A stretch of 64,000 nucleotides of DNA from Mariniphaga sediminis (GCF_003573545.1 NZ_QWET01000003.1:1-64000), one strand, 5' to 3'. Shown: positions 26,170 through 35,518, counted from the first letter of the stretch. The notes: generated by a model not told the origin, from the sequence alone. A program made the numbers and translations.

Positions 26170-26181
26170 GTTATAAAATCG

Positions 26182-26215
26182 AAAGCTGCTTCGGAGAATT
26201 TTGGGGCAGCTTTTT
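26182..26215 (+). terminator. rho-independent terminator or attenuator
   Basis: AAAGCTGC at 26182-26189 pairs perfectly with GCAGCTTT at 26206-26213 and runs into TTTTT. It lies only 12 bases before the next ATG, so it may partly terminate and set the ratio between the two halves of the cytochrome cluster. Confidence 0.7.
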
Positions 26216-26226
26216 AATTTCACACT

Positions 26227-27210
26227 ATGAAGTGTAAAATTCATACTCTTCTGTGTCTGATTGTAACCGTTTTTGCCGGTACTGGTATTGTTAACGGGCA
26301 ATCTTCTGTTCCGGAAGAAAATCGAGCCTGTTTGAAATGCCATGCCTCACAAACTTTTTCCATATATAATGAATGGACGGAGAGAGAAGAGAAACGGTTA
26401 ATGAATCCTCTTTATATTCTGGATACCGTGCAACTGGCAGGGGGCGTTCATCATACGTTTAACTGTATCGACTGTCACTCCTATGAATATGAAACATATC
26501 CGCACAACGGGGAGTTGAAACTTGAACCGATGATGACATGCATCGATTGCCATGGAGGAGATCCTACATTTGCAGAGTGGCAGTTCGACAGGGTTGAAGA
26601 GGAATTTAAGAAGAGTGTCCATTTCGAAACCCATGGAGAGCAGTTTTCCTGTTCGAAATGTCATAGCCAGCACTATTACCGGGCTACTGCCAGAACAAGT
26701 AGTGACGTAAAGGAGATTGTAGAATACAGCAACAATATGTGCCTTTCATGCCACGATAACATGACCAAATACCAGTTGGTTTCGGAACACGAAAATCCGC
26801 AACTGATAGAAATTCATAGCTGGTTGCCCAATCAGGCCCTGCATTTCAGGCGGGTGCGGTGCATCGAGTGCCATACAGATGTACAGGATTCTTTAATGGT
26901 TTCACATAATATTTTAAGGAAGGAACATGCAACGAAAAACTGTGTGGAATGTCATTCCGCCAATTCCATGTTACAGGCTTCGCTTTACAAATATCAAAAT
27001 CTTAGAACGCGAACGGAAACCGGGGGAAATAACCAAAAATCATTTTTAAGTCTTTTTAAAGTAAATGCTTCGGATGAAGAATTTACATCTGAATATTATG
27101 TAATCGGAGCTTCGCGTGTTCCTTTCCTTAATGTGTTTTTTGCCGTTGTCTTTTTTGCTGCGGTCGGGGGGATTGTTATTCACACCATCATGAGGATGAT
27201 AAAAAAATAG
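26227..27210 (+). CDS. heptahaem c-type cytochrome, C-terminally anchored
   Basis: The 327-residue protein has a signal peptide (ending VNGQ), seven CXXCH motifs (CLKCH, CIDCH twice, CSKCH, CLSCH, CIECH and CVECH) and a single C-terminal membrane helix (residues about 297-320) followed by basic MRMIKK. The haem domain therefore faces the periplasm. A cytochrome b gene begins four bases after its stop, which suggests a two-subunit quinol-oxidising module (multihaem c plus dihaem b). CbcL of Geobacter joins comparable modules in one chain; a functional link is inference. Confidence 0.9.
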   Translation: MKCKIHTLLCLIVTVFAGTGIVNGQSSVPEENRACLKCHASQTFSIYNEWTEREEKRLMNPLYILDTVQLAGGVHHTFNCIDCHSYEYETYPHNGELKLEPMMTCIDCHGGDPTFAEWQFDRVEEEFKKSVHFETHGEQFSCSKCHSQHYYRATARTSSDVKEIVEYSNNMCLSCHDNMTKYQLVSEHENPQLIEIHSWLPNQALHFRRVRCIECHTDVQDSLMVSHNILRKEHATKNCVECHSANSMLQASLYKYQNLRTRTETGGNNQKSFLSLFKVNASDEEFTSEYYVIGASRVPFLNVFFAVVFFAAVGGIVIHTIMRMIKK

Positions 27211-27214
27211 GTTT

Positions 27215-27832
27215 ATGGGAACAGGAGGAAAACTTTATTTGTATCCGCTGTGGTTAAGAATCTGGCATGCAATAAATGCCCTGGGAATATTGGCATTAAT
27301 TTTTTCCGGGATTAGCCTGCATTATTCCGGCAGGGGATTTCTCCTGCTGAAGTTTGAAACAGCAATTGCCCTTCACAATATGGCAGGAGTACTTGTTTCA
27401 GCAAATTATTTTTTATTTGTTCTTGGAAATATTATGACCAAAAACGGGAAGTATTACCGGGTAAAAGTGCCAGGCCTTTCCAAAAGAATAAAAAAGCAAA
27501 TTCAGTACTATGTTTCCGGAATATTTAAAGGGGAAGAACCTCCTTATCCGGTATCGGAGAAAAGAAAATTTAATCCGCTGCAAAAATATTCCTACATTTT
27601 CATAATGTACTTTTTTTTGCCTCTTTTAATTGTTACCGGGTTTGCTCTCTTTTTTCCCGAGATTATTATGGAGCAGGTTTTCCGGGTGAGCGGAGTTATG
27701 CTTACGGCAGTGTTGCATAGTGTTTCCGGTTTTCTGGTGTTTATCTTTTTGCTGATTCATTTGTACGTTGCTTCGCTTGGGAAATCACCTTCCGATAATT
27801 TCAGGAGTATTTTAAACGGGTGGCATGGCTGA
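27215..27832 (+). CDS. cytochrome b561-like membrane subunit
   Basis: A 205-residue membrane protein with four hydrophobic helices and histidines placed inside them: LRIWHAINALGIL in helix 1, ALHNMAGVL in helix 2, and AVLHSVSGF plus LLIHLYVA in the last helices. This pattern fits the dihaem-b subunits of formate dehydrogenase/Ni-Fe hydrogenase/thiosulfate-reductase type, which exchange electrons with the quinone pool. It is four bases downstream of the heptahaem cytochrome and likely forms a complex with it. Confidence 0.85.
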   Translation: MGTGGKLYLYPLWLRIWHAINALGILALIFSGISLHYSGRGFLLLKFETAIALHNMAGVLVSANYFLFVLGNIMTKNGKYYRVKVPGLSKRIKKQIQYYVSGIFKGEEPPYPVSEKRKFNPLQKYSYIFIMYFFLPLLIVTGFALFFPEIIMEQVFRVSGVMLTAVLHSVSGFLVFIFLLIHLYVASLGKSPSDNFRSILNGWHG

Positions 27833-27919
27833 AAACCAGGAAGCTGTGGGGTGATAAGCGTCATTTTTTGTTAAAGAGAATCAAACTATTTTGAGGATCA
27901 GTTTAAAAATCCATATCCA

Positions 27920-29422
27920 ATGAAACTACCACAATCACTTCGAAACTGGACCTCCATTGTTGGGGCAGCACTTGTCGGATTAAGCTTGTTTTTAATCGCC
28001 CTGCTATTTATAATTACATTGGTTCTTGATATTGGAAGTTCGTATGTCGGACTGTTTATATACATCATTCTCCCCATTTTTTTAATTATTGGGCTGGTTA
28101 TGATTCCTGTAGGAATGCTGGCCGCAAAACGCAGATTAAAAAAACAGGTACAAGTTTCTGAAGGAAAAGACTGGCCGGTCGTCGACTTTAATAATCCTGC
28201 TACCAGAAATGCAACCATAATTTTTTCAGTGGGCACTGTCTTGATTTTAATTCTTTCGGCCATTGGAAGTTATGAAGCTTTTCACTACACAGAATCGGTA
28301 GAATTTTGCGGGAAGGTTTGTCACCGGGTTATGGAGCCGGAATATGCTGCATACCAGGAATCTTCCCACGAGCGTGTATCATGTGTAGAATGTCATGTGG
28401 GTAGTGGTGCCGACTGGTATGTAAAAAGTAAATTGTCGGGTCTGTATCAGGTATATTCTGTGATGTTCGACAAGTATCCGCGTCCCATTCCAACTCCTGT
28501 TCATAGTTTGCGCCCGGCAAGGGAAACCTGTGAAGAATGCCACTGGCCGGAAAAATTTTACGACAGAAAGTTACGAATCAAACGTTCATATATTGCGGAT
28601 GAAGGAAATACGGAATGGGATATCCACATGCTTTTAAAAACCAGTTCGGAGCATAGTGCTAAAGGGATTAGTGAGGGTATTCACTGGCATATTAATCCGG
28701 AAGTAAAGATCGAATATATTGCTTCCGATGAAAAGCGCGGCACCATTCCGTGGGTAAAATATACCAATCTGAAAACCGGCGAAATAACCGTTTACGAGGA
28801 TAAGGAAAATAAACTCCCGCAAAGCCGGATGGACTCACTGGAGGTGAGGGTAATGGATTGCCTTGATTGCCATAACCGGCCATCGCACAACTATAAAGTG
28901 CCCCAGAATTTTGTGGACGAGTATTTGGCTTCCGGGGAAATACCCAAAGATTTACCCGACATTAAATCGGTTGCAATGGGCATTTTTACGCAGGATTACC
29001 CAACTACCGACAGCGCATTTACAGCCATCAAATTACAGGTAAACGAATACTATGAAATTATGTATCCTGAGTTGCTGGAATCTAAAAAACAAGACATTGA
29101 AAAAACCATTGCTAGCATACAGGAAGGTTACTCCAAAAACTTTTTTCCCGTGATGGGGGTGAAATGGACCGAGTATCCCAACCATCTGGGGCACCTCGAA
29201 ACAGAGGGCTGTTATCGTTGTCATAACGACAGGCACACTTCGGCACAAGGAGAAGTCATTTCACGCGACTGTAACCTGTGTCATCACATTACTGCGCAGG
29301 GAACAGTGGATAACCTGGAAGTTTCAAATGTAGCTAACCCGCTGGAGTTTAAACACCCAGTCGAAATTAATGAAGTTTGGCGCGAACAACACTGCTCCGA
29401 ATGTCATTCCCAATTGTATTAA
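27920..29422 (+). CDS. NapC/NirT-type heptahaem cytochrome with extended membrane domain
   Basis: This 500-residue protein has three hydrophobic N-terminal segments (about residues 14-36, 43-67 and 95-112). The first haem site is a CX3CH (CGKVCH) in a NapC-like context (ESVEFCGKVCHRVMEPEYAAYQESSHERVSCVECH in two pieces). Six canonical motifs follow: CVECH, CEECH, CLDCH, CYRCH, CNLCH and CSECH. NapC/NirT proteins oxidise menaquinol and pass electrons to periplasmic partners. Seven haems plus several membrane helices recalls Geobacter ImcH more than the tetrahaem NapC or NrfH. It follows the cytochrome b gene after an 87-base gap. Confidence 0.88.
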   Translation: MKLPQSLRNWTSIVGAALVGLSLFLIALLFIITLVLDIGSSYVGLFIYIILPIFLIIGLVMIPVGMLAAKRRLKKQVQVSEGKDWPVVDFNNPATRNATIIFSVGTVLILILSAIGSYEAFHYTESVEFCGKVCHRVMEPEYAAYQESSHERVSCVECHVGSGADWYVKSKLSGLYQVYSVMFDKYPRPIPTPVHSLRPARETCEECHWPEKFYDRKLRIKRSYIADEGNTEWDIHMLLKTSSEHSAKGISEGIHWHINPEVKIEYIASDEKRGTIPWVKYTNLKTGEITVYEDKENKLPQSRMDSLEVRVMDCLDCHNRPSHNYKVPQNFVDEYLASGEIPKDLPDIKSVAMGIFTQDYPTTDSAFTAIKLQVNEYYEIMYPELLESKKQDIEKTIASIQEGYSKNFFPVMGVKWTEYPNHLGHLETEGCYRCHNDRHTSAQGEVISRDCNLCHHITAQGTVDNLEVSNVANPLEFKHPVEINEVWREQHCSECHSQLY

Positions 29423-29492
29423 TTTTTAGCTGTAAAATTTTTTTCTGATTTTAGTACCCACCTTAACTTTTTAAAAGGGAACTATTTGAGTT

Positions 29493-29618
29493 ATGAAACG
29501 AGCATGTAAAACAGGTACGCCCGGGAGAATGATGAAAATGCATGCGAGTTCCCGTTTGACCACGCAAGCCGGGCTGGAATACTTTACCTTTGAAAAACAA
29601 ACATTTTTAGTAGCATGA
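29493..29618 (+). CDS. possible 41-residue leader ORF coupled to ccsBA
   Basis: An ORF from ATG 29493 encodes a short basic peptide (MKRACKTGTPGRMMKMHAS and onward) and ends in a TGA that overlaps the ccsBA start codon (ATGA). The purine-rich AAAAGGGA lies 16 bases before its ATG. The overlap is the geometry of translational coupling, but the peptide has no recognised homologue or signal peptide and may be chance. Confidence 0.3.
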   Translation: MKRACKTGTPGRMMKMHASSRLTTQAGLEYFTFEKQTFLVA

Positions 29619-32600
29619 AAAAATTTAGTTCGTTTTTGTTCTCCATGTTGTTTACCGGAATTCTGGTAATTGTTTTTGCAATTTCAATCGGCTATGCCAC
29701 TTTCATTGAGAATGATTATGGTACTGCTACCGCGAAGATTCTGGTTTACAACTCCAGGTGGTTTGAAATATTATTGGTAATAATCGCCATAAATCTTATC
29801 GGAAGTATTTTTGAAAATAACCTCTTCAGTAAAAAGAAATGGCCGGGATTTCTGTTCCACATTTCTTTTGTAATTATGATTATTGGCGCCGGAATTACCC
29901 GGTATTACGGCTACGAAGGCACCATGCATATTCGTGAAGGGCAATCGTCTGATTTTATCGTTTCTGAGGAAACATTTATAAAAATAGCCGCTGCCAACGG
30001 AAATGCGGCTGTTGAAGAATTGTATGAAGTTAAATTTTCGCCCTACACGGCAAACCGGTTTTCTGAAGAAGTGTCAATTAACGGGCATGCAGTTCGGGTT
30101 ACGAATTTGCAGTACATGCCGTCAGCAGCCGAAACAGTTGTGGCTGACCCGGGCGGAGAGCCGCTCGTTGCGCTCATGGTCGTTAATGCGGGAATGGAAC
30201 GGACTGACTTCGTTTTGAAAAATGGTGACAAAAAAACGATTGAAGGCAGCACCATCGGGTTTAATGAACAAAACGGAATTTCGGATATAAACCTGGAAAT
30301 GGATCAGGGAAATTTATACTTTACTGCCTCCGATTCTGTTTTTGTTTTGGATATGAGCGGGGCAAACAGGGAGACAATAATTCCCGGGATTCGCCATCAG
30401 CTAAATACCCAAACGATATATTCAACCGGAAATATTCATTTTGCAGTCAGGCAGTTTTTTCAAAAAGGAAAAACACAACTGGTTTATTCAACGCCCCAAC
30501 AGGGACGGTCCATTAGTGATGCCATCCAAACGGAAATTACCGTTGGAAACGAGAGAAAAAACCTGGTGGTTTATGGCATGAAAGGCATGGTTGGCGAACC
30601 CTACACTACAACAATTGGCGATACCGAAGTATCAGTTACTTTCGGTTCCCAAAAAATAGAACTTCCTTTTTCCATCCATTTAACTGATTTTCAGCTGGAG
30701 CGTTATCCCGGATCCAACAGTCCGTCATCTTATGCCAGTGAGGTCGTTTTAAAAGATGGCGCCACTGAAAAACCGTTTCGTATTTTTATGAACAACATTT
30801 TGAAATACCAGGGTTACCGCTTTTTTCAGTCTTCGTACGATACCGATGAAAAAGGCACCATCCTTTCGGTAAACAGTGATGCCTGGGGGACTTCAATCAC
30901 ATATTTGGGTTATTTGCTTATGGCCATTGGATTTGTTTTGACGCTTTTCAACAGAAACAGCCGGTTTATGAAACTTATAAAAGCTTCGGCCAAATTGCGG
31001 GAAGAGCGGAAAAAGCTGTTCGCCATTTTTATTTTCGGACTTTTCTTTTCTGCATTGAATGCCCAGCCAGTGCAAAATATTCAGTCGCTGAATAAAAATC
31101 ATATTTCTGAATTTGATGAATTGTTGCTTCAAAGTACCAAAGGGCGGACCGAACCAACCGCAACTCTTGCCTCTGAAATATTGCGAAAAGTTGCCAAAAA
31201 GAACAAGTGGGAGGGAATGAGCGCCACGGAGGTTTTTCTTTCCATGCAGGCCAGTCCCGAACATTGGAAAAATGTACCGATTATTAAAGTGGCCAATCCC
31301 GAACTTCGGAAAACGCTGGGAATTTCAACGGATTATGCACCCTTTAATGCCATTGTCCTGCCACGCGAAATGGGGGGGTACAAGCTGAATAAAATGGTTT
31401 CGGAAGCTTTTGCCAAAAAAAGCAGCGAGCGTAACAAACTCGATAAGGAAATTATTAATGTGGATGAGCGGGTGAATATTATTTTTAATGTTTTCTCCGG
31501 GAACTTTTTAACTGTTTTTCCGGTTCCCGGCCACGAAAACCAGAAATGGGTTACGGCAAACGATGCAGGCACGCTGGGTGCCGAAGGGGACACTTTTGCC
31601 AGACAGACCATTCAAAGTTATCTGGGTGCTGTGGCTTCGGGCGACTGGGGAACTGCAACCCAGGTGTTGGATCAAATAAAAAAATACCAGCAAAAAGAAG
31701 GCGCGCAGATCATTCCATCCCCTGCAAAGGTCAAACTTGAGATTTGGTATCATAAATGGGATATTTTTGGTAAACTTTCGAAAATATTGCTGACTGCTGG
31801 TTTGATTCTGTTGCTGTTGCAGCTTTACACCATTTTTAATCCGAAAATAAAACTGACAACGCTCAAGCAGGTGGCCTTTGTTTTTATTTTGTTGCTGTTT
31901 GCGGCCCAAACGGTTGGGTTGGCGGTTCGCTGGTATATATCGGGCCATGCTCCCTGGAGCAACGGGTATGAGTCGATGGTATTTGTAAGCTGGGCTACCT
32001 TGCTGGCAGGACTTGTATTTGTGCGCCGTTCAGAAATTACGTTGTCGCTTACCACGCTGCTCGCCGGATTAACACTTCTCGTCGCCGGTTTTAGTTGGAT
32101 GAGCCCTGAAATAACCAATCTCGTTCCTGTACTGAAATCATACTGGCTGATTGTGCATGTGGCCATCATCATGGCGAGCTACGGCTTTTTGGGAATCGGT
32201 GCCATGCTGGGACTTTTAAATCTTGTTCTGATGATTTTCAGAAACGATAAAAATAAAATCAGGCTAAACCACACCATTAAAGAACTGGTGGTAATAATCC
32301 ATATTTCTTTGATTCTGGGTCTTTTGATGCTGGCTTCCGGCTCATTCATTGGCGGGGTTTGGGCCAACGAAAGCTGGGGGCGCTACTGGGGCTGGGATCC
32401 CAAGGAAACTTGGGCAATGGTTACCATTTTAGTGTACACGTTTATTGTGCACATGCACAAAATCCCCGGATTTAAAGGAAACTACGCCGTAAGCGCTGCT
32501 TCATTGGTTGGCTTCGGGTCGGTCTTAATGACCTATTTTGGGGTGAACTACTACTTGTCCGGGTTGCATTCTTATGCACAGGGAGAGCCAGCGCCCATTC

Positions 32601-32701
32601 CTGCAGGCGTTTATATTGGAATTGGTATTGTGTTGCTGCTTGTTTTAGTGGCTTTCTTTTCTGACAGAAAGAAAAAGCAGGATGAGGTCGTGCTGTTGTA
32701 A
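29615..32701 (+). CDS. ccsBA: cytochrome c biogenesis protein CcsBA (ResB-CcsA fusion)
   Basis: A 1028-residue fusion of the system II haem ligation machinery. The N-terminal half is ResB/Ccs1-like: membrane helices near residues 8-28, 47-66, 72-92 and 433-453, with a large periplasmic region. The C-terminal part has the CcsA helices and the haem-handling WWD motif (WGRYWGWDPKETWA). It exports haem and ligates it to CXXCH cysteines outside the cytoplasm. Its place next to at least 22 haem sites in the preceding genes explains why it is here: it matures those cytochromes. The start codon overlaps a possible leader ORF. Confidence 0.95.
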   Translation: MKKFSSFLFSMLFTGILVIVFAISIGYATFIENDYGTATAKILVYNSRWFEILLVIIAINLIGSIFENNLFSKKKWPGFLFHISFVIMIIGAGITRYYGYEGTMHIREGQSSDFIVSEETFIKIAAANGNAAVEELYEVKFSPYTANRFSEEVSINGHAVRVTNLQYMPSAAETVVADPGGEPLVALMVVNAGMERTDFVLKNGDKKTIEGSTIGFNEQNGISDINLEMDQGNLYFTASDSVFVLDMSGANRETIIPGIRHQLNTQTIYSTGNIHFAVRQFFQKGKTQLVYSTPQQGRSISDAIQTEITVGNERKNLVVYGMKGMVGEPYTTTIGDTEVSVTFGSQKIELPFSIHLTDFQLERYPGSNSPSSYASEVVLKDGATEKPFRIFMNNILKYQGYRFFQSSYDTDEKGTILSVNSDAWGTSITYLGYLLMAIGFVLTLFNRNSRFMKLIKASAKLREERKKLFAIFIFGLFFSALNAQPVQNIQSLNKNHISEFDELLLQSTKGRTEPTATLASEILRKVAKKNKWEGMSATEVFLSMQASPEHWKNVPIIKVANPELRKTLGISTDYAPFNAIVLPREMGGYKLNKMVSEAFAKKSSERNKLDKEIINVDERVNIIFNVFSGNFLTVFPVPGHENQKWVTANDAGTLGAEGDTFARQTIQSYLGAVASGDWGTATQVLDQIKKYQQKEGAQIIPSPAKVKLEIWYHKWDIFGKLSKILLTAGLILLLLQLYTIFNPKIKLTTLKQVAFVFILLLFAAQTVGLAVRWYISGHAPWSNGYESMVFVSWATLLAGLVFVRRSEITLSLTTLLAGLTLLVAGFSWMSPEITNLVPVLKSYWLIVHVAIIMASYGFLGIGAMLGLLNLVLMIFRNDKNKIRLNHTIKELVVIIHISLILGLLMLASGSFIGGVWANESWGRYWGWDPKETWAMVTILVYTFIVHMHKIPGFKGNYAVSAASLVGFGSVLMTYFGVNYYLSGLHSYAQGEPAPIPAGVYIGIGIVLLLVLVAFFSDRKKKQDEVVLL

Positions 32702-32707
32702 ATATTT

Positions 32708-33643
32708 TTAGAGTCTGAATGTTTTTGAAATGATAAAGGTAAATCCTGTGCCGGCGCCCAGTTGAGTGCCTTTAAAGTGCTGGTAAACCGGAATGTCGAT
32801 CATGCCCGAGAGGTACCACTCTTCCCGGAGCACAAAATTGAGTTGTGGTGCGATAAAAAACAAAGTGCTTCCCGATGATTCTTTTTTTTGTTCTTTTATT
32901 TTGTCGGGTGCCCTGATTTCATTTCGCAATTGCAGAATGGCAGTCCAGTTATCCTTTAGCCAGGGTTGCTTGAGGTGCTTCGAAATATAAAAAGAGTTGT
33001 ATACAGAGGTTCCTAACCGGTAGCCTTCTTTGTTGGGGGAGTGCATTTCCACCCGGTTGGTGAAAAAATAGCGCATGCCCGTTTCCGAACTTTCTTTTAC
33101 AAAAGATGCTGTAAGCACAGCTCCGAATGCCCCGATGGTGGGCTGTACTTCTACGGGCAGTTTTACATTCTCCGACCATTGCAACCTGCGCGAAAAAGGG
33201 ATCTTTGCACCCACGGCACCGGTAATGTAAATGCGCCTGAACGGATCTGTGAAAATGCTGTGTTTGGCAAGCAGCACCGCATTGGACAATCCTTTTCCTG
33301 TGAGGGAGTAAGCCGGCTGGAGATTATAATTTTGTGTTTTGTTGAAAAAATGGCCCAGCTCCGTTTCCAGGGTTAACTTGTGGGTAAGTCCGTAGCTAAT
33401 GATGGTCGAAAGGTAGTTGTAGTACGCCTTGTTTATCAAATTAAAATCTGAATGTTCAGACCCTTCAAAATAGTGGTATCCCTGTCCGTATTTATAAAAG
33501 GAAATAACCCTCAGGGAGTTTTTCTCCAATACCAGCAGGTTGTTTGTTCCGCCAACAGGGTTCACAGAAGAAAGGCACTGAGCCTGTGAAAACCGGGGGT
33601 AAAATAGTGCGACGACTATCAGAAAAAAACAATATTTATTCAT
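32708..33643 (-). CDS. predicted outer-membrane beta-barrel protein of unknown role
   Basis: 311 residues from the preferred ATG at 33643, giving signal peptide MNKYCFFLIVVALFYPRFSQAQ; a longer in-frame start would add 15 basic residues ahead of it. The rest is beta-strand rich (LTHKLTLETELGHFF, RIYITGAVGAKIPF, GAGTGFTFIISKTFRL) and ends on an aromatic/hydrophobic strand, as barrel proteins do. No family is recognised with confidence. Its start overlaps the end of the upstream Ig-like lipoprotein by eight bases, so the two and the FISUMP gene before them likely form one operon. It converges on ccsBA. Confidence 0.65.
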   Translation of the reverse strand: MNKYCFFLIVVALFYPRFSQAQCLSSVNPVGGTNNLLVLEKNSLRVISFYKYGQGYHYFEGSEHSDFNLINKAYYNYLSTIISYGLTHKLTLETELGHFFNKTQNYNLQPAYSLTGKGLSNAVLLAKHSIFTDPFRRIYITGAVGAKIPFSRRLQWSENVKLPVEVQPTIGAFGAVLTASFVKESSETGMRYFFTNRVEMHSPNKEGYRLGTSVYNSFYISKHLKQPWLKDNWTAILQLRNEIRAPDKIKEQKKESSGSTLFFIAPQLNFVLREEWYLSGMIDIPVYQHFKGTQLGAGTGFTFIISKTFRL

Positions 33644-33983
33644 AAACAACAATATCGATGGTCTTCGTTTGCGACAGTTTGCTTCCATTGGTCACTCTGC
33701 ATGTAACCTGGTTTTTCCCTATCTGGCACGGCGATGCGGCGTAAGTTACCTGGGCGCCTGAGCCCAATATATCGCCTACGGAGGCCGACCAGAAATATCT
33801 CAGTTCGCTGCCGGTGGCCTTGGCAGTTAGTTTTACCGTTTCGCCAGGAGCCATGGTGTCCTTTTCTGCTACCAGTGAGTAAAAATCGAAATCAGAGGGT
33901 ATTTCCCTCTCTTCTTCGCTACAGTATAAAAACAGGAAGGAGCAGGCAAGAAGGGCCAGAGTGAGTATTATTTTTCCGTTCAT
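33636..33983 (-). CDS. small Ig/PKD-like lipoprotein
   Basis: 115 residues with a hydrophobic signal ending LFLYC (Cys20). An Ig- or PKD-like domain follows, with the pattern MAPGETVKLTAKATGSELRYFW, then VTYAASPCQIGKNQVTCRVTNGS, in which the two cysteines could form a disulphide. Probably an outer-membrane-anchored binding protein. It overlaps the barrel gene downstream by eight bases and follows the FISUMP gene by nine bases. Confidence 0.7.
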   Translation of the reverse strand: MNGKIILTLALLACSFLFLYCSEEEREIPSDFDFYSLVAEKDTMAPGETVKLTAKATGSELRYFWSASVGDILGSGAQVTYAASPCQIGKNQVTCRVTNGSKLSQTKTIDIVVYE

Positions 33984-33992
33984 TTTTAAGAA

Positions 33993-34906
33993 CTATTTTG
34001 TTTTTTTATTTTGTATGCACCGTACAGAAAAGCCGTAGCTTTTAGGGAAAGTATTCCAGCGCCCCACAGTCGGGGAATTGACATTGAGACAACGGCGCCA
34101 GGCCAGATCCTTCTCGTATTCGGTAGAGGTCCACATGTATTCCATTTCGCCAATATACCCCAAACGCCCACCGGATGAACGTCTTCCGGCTAATTGAGCA
34201 TCATAGCCGGAATTACCCCCTTCTTTTAGTGAAGTCCCTACCAGCGAGCCTCTCCATGTGTTTGCCATTTCGGCTTCAGCTTGTGTCATGCCGAGGTGTA
34301 TCTCCAGCTTTTTGAACTCATCGTCGTCAGGAATGTGCCAGCCACAGGGGCAGATTCCCTGTGCCTCCTCTTCTGTGGAGCCATTCATGGCAACATCCCA
34401 GGAGTATAGCCGGCCGTACCTTTCTTCTGCTTCGGGATTATCAATATAAACATAGCTGATAATTTCCGAACCATCGGGAGCATGTTTCACCCGAAGGTTT
34501 TCACCCATCCAGGTTTGTTCGCCAATGGTGATGACGGAGTAAATATTGCCGTCCACATCCATCACTCCATCCAGTTCGGGTTGTATTACCTCAAAGGTGT
34601 CAGTTACTGTTTGAGATGATTGATCGGAAATCGTAACCGAATAGATCCCTGCCGGTATTCCGGATAAGTCTTCGAGGGTGTCGGTAGTGACCACAAAAAG
34701 CGGAAAGGCTCCCTGCCTCCCGTTGCGGTCAAATCAATGGAGCCATCGCTTCCACCAAACTCTGTTACATGTTGTATCTCTGCTTCCAGTTGAATGGGCA
34801 AACTGACCTCTTCTGTTTGGCATTTGAGTAACATACACAAAAAGAGGGCGGTTGTAAGGACTTTGGTCGTTTTTGTTATAATCAAAAGTAAATAACTTTT
34901 GTTCAT
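33993..34906 (-). pseudogene. FISUMP-domain lipoprotein with SprB-like repeat, frameshifted
   Basis: Two overlapping frames make one protein. 34604-34906 gives a lipoprotein signal (LLKC) and the first half of a SprB-type repeat (GSDGSIDLTATGGREPFRFLWS). 33993-34694 gives the second half (TTDTLEDLSGIPAGIYSVTISD) and a full FISUMP domain (DGNIYSVITIGEQTWMGENLRV through FSVRCIQN). In intact repeats 'LWS' is followed by a few residues such as NGA before 'TT'; here TGGTCA runs straight into CTACC, so a short non-triplet deletion near 34690-34700 seems to have broken the frame. It may be a real pseudogene or a sequencing error. The domains suggest a surface adhesin or binding protein. Confidence 0.75.
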
Positions 34907-35024
34907 ATATTTTTATGTATTTATTTCAAATACTATATATTATGAACTTCAAAATTACAAAAATTGATTATAAGATATAATGGATTGAGAAAAGAAATAA
35001 AGGGGGTGAAAGAGTGAATCAATA

Positions 35025-35462
35025 TTATTCTGAGACTCTGCTGAGTACACGTTCGGGATTATCTTTTTTGGCGAGGCTTTGTATCGTTTCTTTTGTGAGG
35101 AGTTCATTGATGCCCTCGCGAATGGGGCCGTAAGCGTCGTGAAGGGGGCATGGGTTTTTTTCATCGCAATGTTTCAGCCCAAATCCACAGCCTGTAAATA
35201 TTTTATCGCCTTCGATGGCAACAACCACTTGTTTAAGTGGGATTTCAGGGCTCTGGGGGTTAAAATAATAACCTCCGTTTTTGCCTTTTATCGATTCAAG
35301 AAATCCCAGTCGCACCAGTCGCTGCAGAATTTTTGCAGTGAACGACGGCGGGGTATCTATTTCTGAGGCAATTTCAACAATTCCTGGTCTTCTGTCCAAC
35401 TGGTTTTGAATCTGAATATATACCAGCCCTCTAAGTGCATACTCGGTTTCTTTCTTAAACAC
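35025..35462 (-). CDS. Rrf2-family regulator with Fe-S cysteine triad (NsrR-like)
   Basis: This 145-residue protein has the Rrf2 winged helix at the N-terminus (ETEYALRGLVYI, IASEIDTPPSFTAKILQRLVRLGFL, KGKNGGYYF). The triad Cys92, Cys99 and Cys105 (CX6CX5C) lies where NsrR and IscR bind an iron-sulphur cluster. It diverges from a quinol NO reductase gene, so an NO-sensing repressor of that gene is the best inference. The spacing differs slightly from IscR and NsrR, so an Fe-S but non-NO sensor remains possible. Confidence 0.85.
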   Translation of the reverse strand: MFKKETEYALRGLVYIQIQNQLDRRPGIVEIASEIDTPPSFTAKILQRLVRLGFLESIKGKNGGYYFNPQSPEIPLKQVVVAIEGDKIFTGCGFGLKHCDEKNPCPLHDAYGPIREGINELLTKETIQSLAKKDNPERVLSRVSE

Positions 35463-35518
35463 GGCTTTTTTTCTTTAGATGACAAAAGTATAAAAAAATT
35501 GTAATGATTAAAAGACCT

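Noticed and set aside
33643-33688. Longer N-terminus of the barrel protein at 32708-33643
   Set aside because: The extra 15 residues are basic and precede a complete signal peptide; the inner ATG is a better start.
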